NCBI GenBank assembly: GCA_027488055.1
Contig: JAIYCK010000256.1
Location: 1 to 9,358, forward strand
DNA: 9,358 nt
DNA from: Flavobacteriales bacterium
Lineage (GTDB): Bacteria; Bacteroidota; Bacteroidia; Flavobacteriales_D; Sanyastnellaceae
Direction: 5' to 3'
Part shown: one piece after another, positions 1-5,675 of the stretch
Layout: every line of letters begins with the position of its first letter
How positions within the stretch are numbered: position 1 is the stretch's first letter
Made by a program: the position numbers and the translations under genes
The notes under the pieces: model-generated
The model's input: the letters and a program-made list of their open reading frames with translations, nothing else
The model's database searches: none
Told to the model about the DNA's origin: nothing

Positions 1-699
1 AGCCGATATCTTCATAATAACATCTCCGCTCATCATGTTATTGCCCAACACATTTTCGCCGACCTCTTTGGTCAAAGCCGTTACAGTGCCTGACATCGGT
101 GCTGCGATGGTTGTCCTTTTTAAATTATCTGCTGACTCCGTAACGCTCGCCTTGGCGCTCTCGACTGCAAATTCAGCACTATTAATGCTTTCTTTGGCGG
201 CAGTTACTTCTGCCGTAGATGTCTCCCATTGACTAGTCGCATTCTCAAATTCAGCTTGGGCGATGACGCCATCTTTGTGCAATTTTTGTTGACGCTTATA
301 ATTGAGATCGTTCACTTTGAATTGAGCTTCGGCCTGAAGCAAGCGCGCACGGGCGCTGCTGAGATTGGACTTTGCGCTATTGAGACCTGCTTCCGCTCTG
401 CTCAAGGCACTCTGATATACGTCTGGATTAATGACGACCAGCAACTGACCTTGGATCACTTGGTCGCCCTCTTTGACCAACAATTGAGTGATGAGGCCGC
501 TCACCTCTGATTGGATGCTCACTTCCTTTTGCGGTTGGATTTTTCCACTCGCACTTACCGATTCGACTAGATTTCGGCGCACACATGTTTGAACTTCTAC
601 TTCGGCTGCATCCTTTTTGCCGCCAAATACTTTTCCAAGAATGATGGCAAGGACCAGCAGGCCTCCCAAAATCAGTGCTATTTTTTTGATGTTCTTCAT
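1..699 (-). CDS. HlyD/MacA-type efflux membrane fusion protein (periplasmic adaptor), C-terminus cut off by window edge
   Basis: The reading frame stays open from the ATG at 699 down to base 1, giving 233 residues of a family that normally has about 350-450. Residues 6-22 form a single N-terminal membrane anchor. Residues about 58-92 look like the first half of a lipoyl/barrel-sandwich domain (VSGLITQLLVKEGDQV, then LLVVINP). Residues about 95-190 are Ala/Glu/Ser-rich and predicted to form the alpha-helical hairpin. The second lipoyl half follows at about 196-218 (TTIAAPMSGTVTAL, then GENV). This architecture is that of periplasmic adaptors that join an inner-membrane pump to a TolC channel. 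The start codon overlaps the stop codon of the upstream TolC-type gene (ATGA, 696-699), so the two are translationally coupled. The combination and the Gly-rich APMSGTV segment suggest a MacA-like adaptor of a MacB-type ABC exporter, but an RND pump partner cannot be excluded because the next gene is not visible. Confidence 0.9.
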   Translation of the reverse strand, partial: MKNIKKIALILGGLLVLAIILGKVFGGKKDAAEVEVQTCVRRNLVESVSASGKIQPQKEVSIQSEVSGLITQLLVKEGDQVIQGQLLVVINPDVYQSALSRAEAGLNSAKSNLSSARARLLQAEAQFKVNDLNYKRQQKLHKDGVIAQAEFENATSQWETSTAEVTAAKESINSAEFAVESAKASVTESADNLKRTTIAAPMSGTVTALTKEVGENVLGNNMMSGDVIMKISA

Positions 700-2126
700 T
701 GACCTAAAATTGATTTTCCTAAATAAAAATCGAGTATTCTTCTTTTGAAAATATAATCATATTTGGTTCGAGCCAAATTGGACCGCGCATTGTCGTAAAA
801 AGTACGTGCCGTAGTGTACTCCATACTCTGAGCTAAACCCTGTTCGTACCTCACTTGAGCCCAATCAAATGATTTTTTTGCAGCCTCTGTGCTAACCAAA
901 GTGGCTTGATAAGCAGCATAGGCTGCTCGACTATTGGCATATGCTCTTTGCACCTCGTTGGTCAACGTTTGCGTTGTTTGTGCCTGTGCAAGTTCCGCAT
1001 TCAACTTATTTATTTCAGCCCTTTTGATGCTCGCTGTGTTGGCAAAACCATTGAAAATCGGTATCGTCAAGGTGAAGAACAAAGCCTTATTCACGTTGTC
1101 CTGCAGTTGATCTCCAAAGGCCTTCGTGGCAAAATCATCGTCCTGATATACCGGTTGGGGAGTAACAACCACCTCATTGCTGCCAAGGACGTAGCCTATC
1201 GGGAGCGTTGAAATATCTGGCGAACCTGTGAGCACTTGAGCCGCTCCAGAATAGCCTGAACCAAAAGAAGCTGAGGCGCTCAAACTTGGCAATGCCGCAC
1301 CTTTTGCAATGAGCACACCCTTTTCGGCAGCTTCCAATTGCAATTGAGCGCTTTTGATTTCAGGCAAAGTGCGCGCGGCCATAGCAACCAATACGTCCAC
1401 TCCCTCAACTGTTGGATCAGGAACATCGTTTGCTTGGTCGCCAACTGCGATATCGAATTGACTCAATTCATCGGCAGTTAAGCGCATGTATTGACCTAAA
1501 TCGAGCAGCGCCAACTTAGTGTTATTATTCGCATTCACCCATGCGCTCTCATCACTTGCCAATTGAGTCTTTGCATCATTAAGCGCTCCTTCAGCGATGG
1601 ATCCTGCTTTCCATAATCTTTCGCTTCTTTCGACTTGTTGTTGGCTATTTATGCGATTGGACTGCGCAATGGCTTCCAATTCTTTGCTCATTAATACACT
1701 CAAATAAGCCGCTGCCGCGTTAAGTGCGATATCATTGCGCATCTTCTCGAGATCCATTTGACTTTTTGCGAGATTAATATCCGCTTGCCTCAAGGTATTG
1801 AGCTGACTAAACCCATTGAATAGATTCACGTTGGTGGAAAGGCCTAGGTTGTTGCTTTGAATGCGCTCTGTGGCAAATTCGTTAGTAAATTGGTCGATAC
1901 GCTGTCCCCAGTTGTAGCCATGAGAAGCCTGTGCGTTGAGGTTTGGCAACATTCCGCCCACCGCTTGCAATCGATTGATTTTAGCCAGGCCAACATTGAG
2001 TTGGGTTTGTTGCAAAGTAAGATTGGAGGAAATGGCGCGATTCACACATTGTTCCAGTGTAAATACTTGGGCTTGTCCCACTAAAGAGAGACACACAAAG
2101 AAGAAATTGAAACAAAAGATTTTCAT
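696..2126 (-). CDS. TolC-family outer-membrane efflux channel
   Basis: This 476-residue protein has the normal length for the TolC/outer-membrane efflux protein (OEP) family. A signal peptide (MKIFCFNFFFVCLSLVGQA, cleavage about residue 19) is followed by the usual start of a mature OEP, with FTLEQCVNRAISSNLTLQQ at about 22-40. Two OEP repeats follow. The first has the typical LFNGFSQLNTLRQADINL segment and a long Ala/Gln-rich coiled coil. The second has TLTIPIFNGFANTASIKRAE and ends with YEQGLAQSMEYTTAR, then RTKYDYIFKRRILDFYLGK. The two 'IFNGF/LFNGF' turns are the internal duplication expected for this fold. The protein should form the trimeric outer-membrane duct of a tripartite exporter. 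It is first in the visible operon and its stop overlaps the start of the adaptor gene. The ATG at 2126 is preferred because the signal peptide starts directly there. The substrate cannot be deduced. Confidence 0.93.
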   Translation of the reverse strand: MKIFCFNFFFVCLSLVGQAQVFTLEQCVNRAISSNLTLQQTQLNVGLAKINRLQAVGGMLPNLNAQASHGYNWGQRIDQFTNEFATERIQSNNLGLSTNVNLFNGFSQLNTLRQADINLAKSQMDLEKMRNDIALNAAAAYLSVLMSKELEAIAQSNRINSQQQVERSERLWKAGSIAEGALNDAKTQLASDESAWVNANNNTKLALLDLGQYMRLTADELSQFDIAVGDQANDVPDPTVEGVDVLVAMAARTLPEIKSAQLQLEAAEKGVLIAKGAALPSLSASASFGSGYSGAAQVLTGSPDISTLPIGYVLGSNEVVVTPQPVYQDDDFATKAFGDQLQDNVNKALFFTLTIPIFNGFANTASIKRAEINKLNAELAQAQTTQTLTNEVQRAYANSRAAYAAYQATLVSTEAAKKSFDWAQVRYEQGLAQSMEYTTARTFYDNARSNLARTKYDYIFKRRILDFYLGKSILGQ

Positions 2127-2144
2127 GGCCTGTGATTATCACTT

Positions 2145-2173
2145 CAAAGGTACACGGGCCAACGGCATTCGAA
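2145..2173 (-). promoter_or_regulatory. Candidate Bacteroidota-type promoter of the TolC-adaptor operon
   Basis: Read on the minus strand, TACCTTTG (2152 to 2145) matches the Bacteroidota -7 consensus TAnnTTTG perfectly. A TTC triplet at 2173-2171 lies 18 bases upstream, close to the position of the -33 TTG element, but it matches only two of three bases. The box ends 18 bases before the ATG at 2126, leaving a short leader. The -7 match is seen directly; promoter activity is inferred. Confidence 0.5.
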
Positions 2174-2180
2174 CACCGTT
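2161..2180. promoter_or_regulatory. 20-bp near-palindrome overlapping the efflux promoter; candidate operator
   Basis: The sequence AACGGCATTCGAACACCGTT is an interrupted palindrome. Its 5-bp outer arms AACGG/CCGTT and 6-bp core TTCGAA are perfect, and only positions 6, 7, 14 and 15 break the symmetry. It lies between and over the -33 and -7 regions of the TolC gene's candidate promoter, where a dimeric repressor of TetR or similar type would block RNA polymerase. No regulator gene is in the window. On the plus strand the arm is followed by a T run (2179-2184), so it also resembles a weak terminator in that direction, but no plus-strand gene leads into it. Confidence 0.4.
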
Positions 2181-2245
2181 TTTTGTCAATGGTATAAAAA
2201 CAAGGATGTGAGGAAAAACTAGCCTAGAATCGGTAATGGACCAAG

Positions 2246-2971
2246 TTAAAGACTTGTAATCTCAATTTCGATGCGTCGATTGATTTCCATCTGCCACTCC
2301 GCTTGTGGATCAGGATACATCATGGCTTTGTTGCCCATTCCTTCGATTGTCAAGCGTTCCTCTAAGACTCCATGTTGAATGAGGTAATCCCTTACCGCCT
2401 CTGCGCGTTTTTCTGTGGCTTGGCGATAATAACGATCTGGTTTCTGATCTGGTCCACCTGGCCCATTGGCATGGCCGATTATTTTAATCTTGATACTCGG
2501 ATTTTGTTCTAGAAATGTGGTGAGCTCCTCGAGTGCTGGAAGCGACTTATGATAAATCTCTGTTTCATCGCCAAGAAAAGTAATGTCTACAGGAGTCTTC
2601 AAGCCTACGCTCAAGGGCCTCAAGTCGATTCTTTCCAAATGCAAATTGGTTTCGTCTGGCCAAAACTTATGTGAAAAATACATGAAATCAGGCTTCAGTA
2701 CTGAAACCGTATAGATGCGATACTTTTTAAGCGTTATGGTGGTATCTGTAAGATTTTTGAATACCACCGTTTTGCGCGGATTCAATCCTTTGATGATGAC
2801 ATCCGCTTCCATTGCGCGCTTTGTTTTGGCGTCTGTCACCAAAATTTGCATCTTCTGCTCTTCTACTAAATCGGTCTGGGTGCTATCAATCGACTTCTCC
2901 GTCGTGAACTGCGCGTTTGCGCTGTTTGCGAAAAATCCGATTGTACATAGCAAAAACACTAGTTTTCTCAT
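2246..2971 (-). CDS. OmpA-family protein with N-terminal CarboxypepD-reg-like domain
   Basis: This is a 241-residue secreted envelope protein. The signal peptide MRKLVFLLCTIGFFANSANA is cleaved at about residue 20. Residues about 40-125 form a beta-rich region (QILVTDAKTKRAMEADVIIKG, then the Tyr-rich YRIYTVSVLKPDFMYFS) resembling the carboxypeptidase-regulatory-like sandwich common in Bacteroidota OmpA proteins. Residues about 130-241 are the OmpA_C peptidoglycan-binding domain: LPALEELTTFLEQNP, IKIIGHANG, EKRAEAVRDYLIQHGV, LTIEGMGNK and the ending NRRIEIEI. The conserved Arg of the R-A-x-x-V helix is present. The Asp of the usual GHTD is Asn here (GHAN), so diaminopimelate binding may be altered. 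The ATG at 2971 is chosen over an adjacent in-frame GTG at 2974. A candidate promoter lies just upstream, so it is probably transcribed separately from the oxidase genes. Its likely role is anchoring the outer membrane to the cell wall; any more specific job is unknown. Confidence 0.85.
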   Translation of the reverse strand: MRKLVFLLCTIGFFANSANAQFTTEKSIDSTQTDLVEEQKMQILVTDAKTKRAMEADVIIKGLNPRKTVVFKNLTDTTITLKKYRIYTVSVLKPDFMYFSHKFWPDETNLHLERIDLRPLSVGLKTPVDITFLGDETEIYHKSLPALEELTTFLEQNPSIKIKIIGHANGPGGPDQKPDRYYRQATEKRAEAVRDYLIQHGVLEERLTIEGMGNKAMMYPDPQAEWQMEINRRIEIEITSL

Positions 2972-3010
2972 CACGATGATTTAATCAAGGTTAATTTGAA
3001 AGCTCATTTT

Positions 3011-3041
3011 CAAAAATCCGACCAAAAAACAAAAACTCAAA
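3011..3041 (-). promoter_or_regulatory. Candidate promoter of the OmpA-like gene
   Basis: On the minus strand, TTTG (3041 to 3038) is separated by 19 bases from GATTTTTG (3018 to 3011). This matches the Bacteroidota layout TTTG-N19-21-TAnnTTTG with one mismatch (G for T at the first base). Transcription would begin about 35 bases before the ATG at 2971. The region is very A/T-rich, so a chance match is quite possible. Confidence 0.35.
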
Positions 3042-3047
3042 AAAAAA

Positions 3048-3293
3048 TCAAGAAATTGTAGAGGTTTTGAACCAAGCTGTCCATTTTTTTCTGAAGAAAA
3101 CGACCGCCAACGTGGTAAGAATCACATAAGGCACAAGCATCAAATACAAGATCCCTGAATTGAGACCCTCACCAATACCCTTGTCTACGTGCTCCGTTAC
3201 ACTTTCTGCTGTGGCTCTGCACATGGCACACTGGGCCCATGCACGCTCACCAAAAGCCAATAAGGCCAGCAAAAAAACGGCTATCCTCTTCAT
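3048..3293 (-). CDS. Small exported single-pass membrane protein with CAMC motif, oxidase-cluster associated
   Basis: I do not recognise a named function. With the ATG at 3293 the product has 81 residues. A signal peptide (MKRIAVFLLALLAFGERAWA) should be cleaved at residue 20, so the mature protein begins QCAMCRATAESV, placing Cys22 and Cys25 at its very N-terminus outside the membrane. A hydrophilic stretch with His35 is followed by GLNSGILYLMLVPYVILT (about 44-60), which runs into a transmembrane helix ending near residue 67. The tail FFRKKW is positively charged, so the orientation is N-out/C-in. The frame is open up to 3365, but the upstream extension has no sensible N-terminus and would overlap the preceding gene. 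The start lies 61 bases after the stop of the DUF420 gene, at the end of the oxidase-assembly block. I recall similar small CxMC proteins near oxidase genes in other Bacteroidota, but cannot verify it here. The two cysteines could bind copper or act as a thiol redox pair; this is inference. Confidence 0.75.
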   Translation of the reverse strand: MKRIAVFLLALLAFGERAWAQCAMCRATAESVTEHVDKGIGEGLNSGILYLMLVPYVILTTLAVVFFRKKWTAWFKTSTIS

Positions 3294-3354
3294 ACTGCCA
3301 AAGTTAATGCATTTTTGGACTCTATTGCGACTGATTTTCCACAAATTAACAATG

Positions 3355-3909
3355 TCAGAAAACATAATATGGAGATATCATAAAATAAACAATCACACCT
3401 GTGATAGTGACATATAACCACAATGGAAAGGTTATTTTGGCAATTTTACGATGTTGGTCATATCGCTCGGCCAAACCTTTGGTAAACGTGATCAAAACCA
3501 ATGGAACGATGATGGCGGAGATAAGGATGTGGGTCAACAGCACAAAAAGATAAAGACTGCGGTATGGTGCATCCTTTGGAAAAGGCGTGGTTTCACTTGT
3601 GGCATGGTAGCCGATGTAACTAAGTAAAAAAACAACGGATAAACCCATTGCGCCCGTCATCAATGCACGATGCAGGCGCATGTTTTTATTGCGTATTGCG
3701 AGCAAAGCCAAAATCAAAATGATGGCAGTTGTACCATTGATGAAGGCGTTGAACGCGGGCAAGCAATTGAGCATGTTGCGCAAACCCGCATTGTCCGTTC
3801 CAATCTTAGGCATAACATACAAAATACTCACAGCAATGGGTATGAACAACGATGCAAATACGATGAATGCCCTTGCTCGCTTTTCAGCGATAGTTTTTTC
3901 TTGTTTCAT
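3355..3909 (-). CDS. DUF420 membrane protein, CtaM/YozB-like oxidase maturation factor
   Basis: This 184-residue integral membrane protein has about five hydrophobic segments (roughly 15-33, 53-73, 82-101, 117-141 and 159-178). It fits the DUF420 family in length and in its histidine pattern: His80 (MRLHRALM), His102 (SYIGYHATSE), His127 (LLTHILIS) and His153 (DQHRKIAK, followed by FPLWLYVTITGVIVYF). From family knowledge, the Firmicutes DUF420 member CtaM (YozB) is needed to make active aa3/caa3-type oxidases, probably at the copper site of subunit I. Here the start codon overlaps the stop of a copper-type SCO gene (ATGA, 3906-3909), so the two are translationally coupled. That supports a shared role in metal insertion. 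The identification as DUF420 is firm; the exact maturation step is inferred. Confidence 0.85.
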   Translation of the reverse strand: MKQEKTIAEKRARAFIVFASLFIPIAVSILYVMPKIGTDNAGLRNMLNCLPAFNAFINGTTAIILILALLAIRNKNMRLHRALMTGAMGLSVVFLLSYIGYHATSETTPFPKDAPYRSLYLFVLLTHILISAIIVPLVLITFTKGLAERYDQHRKIAKITFPLWLYVTITGVIVYFMISPYYVF

Positions 3910-4559
3910 TTCGTTTTTTTATTTTCTCTGATTAAGTTCTTAATGTCCTCATACATGCTATCCACCTCCAACGTAGATGTGCCGTCATAATATCCACGAA
4001 TATGGAAGTCACCGTCAATCAAGGTGAGCTGATCGGTATGAAAGAAACCGCCTTGCGCAGTATCGCTTGGAAAGGCTGGGACTAAATATCCTTTGGATGC
4101 TTGGTAATACAAATCATCTGCTTTACCCGTCACAAACTGCCAATTGATTGGGTCTACGCCCAATGCACCAGCATATTCTTTCAACCTCACTGGCGTATCG
4201 TTTGATGGATCCACCGTATGCGATAGGATATTCACCTTGTCCAATATTCCATCCGCTTTCATCATAGCCTGTAGGCGTGCAAGCTGAGAGGTGATGGCTG
4301 GACAAATACTTCGGCAGTTACTGAAAAAAAACTCCACGATAAAAGGCTTGCCTTGATATTGGCCCTGATGCGTTTCAATGCTGTCCTGATTGATAAAACT
4401 AAATTTTGGGATCGTATATAAAAGTGTGTCGATCGAGCCATTTGCGCCATTCATATATTCATGAGGCCCATAATATGGTAAACTCCGATCCGCTTGCTCA
4501 ACCGGATCAGTGCATGACCACAAAGCCATAATCAATAGTACACTAATTATCGTTTTCAT
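3906..4559 (-). CDS. SCO1/SenC/PrrC-family copper chaperone, probable lipoprotein, with intact copper ligands
   Basis: This is a 217-residue SCO protein. The N-terminus MKTIISVLLIMALWSC resembles a lipoprotein signal with Cys16 as the lipidated residue; the lipobox (LWSC) is imperfect. The thioredoxin-like domain covers about 47-210. The copper site is complete: Cys82 and Cys86 in FFFSNCRSICPA and the distal His174 in GGFFHTDQ. The family signature TVDPSNDTP (115-123) and the strand WQFVTG (140-145) are also present. SCO proteins bind Cu and deliver it, or supply reducing power, to the CuA site of oxidase subunit II on the outer face of the inner membrane. The start overlaps the end of the upstream SCO paralogue by 17 bases, and the stop overlaps the DUF420 start, so the three are tightly coupled. 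It shares the YxGP, NPS/DPS-x-DTP and WQFxTG landmarks with that paralogue, which indicates an old duplication. Confidence 0.93.
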   Translation of the reverse strand: MKTIISVLLIMALWSCTDPVEQADRSLPYYGPHEYMNGANGSIDTLLYTIPKFSFINQDSIETHQGQYQGKPFIVEFFFSNCRSICPAITSQLARLQAMMKADGILDKVNILSHTVDPSNDTPVRLKEYAGALGVDPINWQFVTGKADDLYYQASKGYLVPAFPSDTAQGGFFHTDQLTLIDGDFHIRGYYDGTSTLEVDSMYEDIKNLIRENKKTK

Positions 4560-5208
4560 GCTTTTTGTTGTACTTCTCCACTTTAATGCTCTTGCTGATT
4601 GCCGAAATGTCTTCCATCAAATCCTCCATGTGATACTCTGTGTTGCCGTAGAGACCGCGAATTTGACCGTGATGGTCAACAAGCCTAAAAATAGCCTCAT
4701 TGCGTATGTCTTCAATCAAAAAGGCATTGCGCATAAACGACTCCATCACCGAAGGTTGTCCGGTTAAGAATTGCCATTTGTCTGCCTTGATATTGTATCG
4801 ATTCACCTGATTGATATAGGAGCTCAGTGCTTCCGGCGTGTCAGCACTGGGATTCGTTGAAAAAGCCACAATGGCTATTTCTCGTCTGACACGGTACTTA
4901 AAGTTGATGTTCAGCAAACGCTCGGTTATTTTAGCTGCGTTGCTATCGGTGAGTGAGTAAAATGCAGCTACCCAGATTTTACCTTCTAGACTATCGCTCG
5001 CAAAAGCTTCCCCACTTTGATTTGTAAAAACAAATGGCGGCAACTGATAATCCGTTGTATCTGCACCCGTCATGGCGTTGGGTCCGAAATATTTGGGCTT
5101 TCCGAAATGGTGATTGCCCATTTTTCCGAAAATCAACAACAAGATTAGCGGAAACAAAAAAAGTATACCGATCAAACCGATATACTTTTTCCAATTCAAT
5201 TTTTTCAT
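4543..5208 (-). CDS. Degenerate SCO-family protein lacking all copper ligands (cysteine-free)
   Basis: With the ATG at 5208 the product has 221 residues: a short basic N-terminus, one membrane anchor (about 10-28, GLIGILFLFPLILLLIFG) and a periplasmic thioredoxin-like SCO domain. Homology to the next gene's SCO protein is clear from KYFGP (39-43), FVFTNQSGE, TNPSADTP (118-125), KWQFLTG (144-150) and the RLVDHHGQIRGLYG strand. Aligned against it, Cys82 becomes Thr87, Cys86 becomes Ala91 and the distal His174 becomes Asn170. The protein contains no cysteine at all, so it cannot bind copper or act as a thiol oxidoreductase in the usual SCO way. The frame is open with no disruption and the fold landmarks are kept, which argues for a working non-canonical protein rather than a pseudogene. 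An in-frame GTG at 5238 is rejected as the start because it adds a polar stretch before the anchor. Likely roles are scaffold or partner of the copper SCO, or oxidase assembly factor. Confidence 0.85.
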   Translation of the reverse strand: MKKLNWKKYIGLIGILFLFPLILLLIFGKMGNHHFGKPKYFGPNAMTGADTTDYQLPPFVFTNQSGEAFASDSLEGKIWVAAFYSLTDSNAAKITERLLNINFKYRVRREIAIVAFSTNPSADTPEALSSYINQVNRYNIKADKWQFLTGQPSVMESFMRNAFLIEDIRNEAIFRLVDHHGQIRGLYGNTEYHMEDLMEDISAISKSIKVEKYNKKHENDN

Positions 5209-5266
5209 TCTTTTACTATTATCAAGCCAGTGAAGCACGAACTCACAGCCTGAACAATTATCTGAA

Positions 5267-5285
5267 GTTGGAGTTCATTTCCAAC
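5267..5285 (-). other. Small inverted repeat after the subunit IV gene
   Basis: GTTGGA and TCCAAC form a perfect 6-bp stem with a 7-base loop, starting 8 bases after the stop codon of the subunit IV gene. No T run follows on the minus strand, so it is not a standard intrinsic terminator. It might stabilise or separate mRNA segments of the operon, or be chance. Confidence 0.25.
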
Positions 5286-5293
5286 ACAGAAAG

Positions 5294-5635
5294 TCATTCG
5301 GTCGTGGCTATGAAAATCAAATACAAGATAAACAAAGCATACGGTAGGAGAACCACATATTTCAAGTTCTTTCTTTCATCGCCCAAATGCATAAAAACCA
5401 ATACAATATAGGCCGCCTTGACAAGTGTAAGAATCACAAAAGCCAATTTGATGCTTTCCCACATGAAAGTACCATTGCGTTTAAAAACGACGCCCATAAA
5501 GATCTCCACGATGGTGATGATCGTGAGCAGAGCTGTCACCTTATAAATCTTTTTACGGATACCTTTTCCAGCCTCTTCACTGTGATTTGAACTGACTGAA
5601 TAGCTATCGTTTACAATTAAATCGTCTCTTTCCAT
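5294..5635 (-). CDS. Cytochrome c oxidase subunit IV, prokaryotic CyoD/CtaF-like
   Basis: This 113-residue protein has a polar, charged N-terminus (1-30) followed by three membrane helices at about 33-51, 61-83 and 91-110. The signature of the prokaryotic COX4/CyoD family is visible in the second helix and its exit: KLAFVILTLVKAAYIVLVFM, then the HLGDERK loop. Length and topology match the family (about 95-120 residues). Subunit IV is a non-catalytic subunit of the haem-copper oxidase and helps assemble or stabilise it. It lies 40 bases after the second subunit III gene, in the order III-III-IV followed by the SCO genes, which is an expected oxidase-operon order. Confidence 0.88.
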   Translation of the reverse strand: MERDDLIVNDSYSVSSNHSEEAGKGIRKKIYKVTALLTIITIVEIFMGVVFKRNGTFMWESIKLAFVILTLVKAAYIVLVFMHLGDERKNLKYVVLLPYALFILYLIFIATTE

Positions 5636-5675
5636 GTGTGGTATTATGACTATAAATTTATCTCAATTCTGTAAA

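Noticed and set aside
229..510. Plus-strand open frames opposite the adaptor, TolC, subunit III and other genes
   Set aside because: They lie antisense to clearly recognisable minus-strand genes, have no domain-like composition and no promoter; they are shadows of the real genes.
2161..2184. Intrinsic terminator on the plus strand (hairpin plus T run)
   Set aside because: No plus-strand gene leads into it, and the position over a minus-strand promoter fits an operator better.
2999..3047. Terminator after the CAMC gene
   Set aside because: There are T runs on the minus strand but no GC-rich hairpin ahead of them.
3299..3306. Perfect TAnnTTTG match (TAACTTTG, minus strand) just before the CAMC gene
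   Set aside because: It ends only 5 bases before the ATG and has no -33 element at the right distance; it would give a nearly leaderless transcript, so chance is more likely.
3294..3365. Upstream ATG extending the CAMC protein by 24 residues
   Set aside because: It would bury the signal peptide inside the protein and overlap the DUF420 gene; the ATG at 3293 starts a textbook signal peptide.
5209..5238. GTG start extending the degenerate SCO protein by ten residues
   Set aside because: The extension is polar and would precede the membrane anchor; the ATG at 5208 directly precedes a normal basic n-region and has an A-rich leader.
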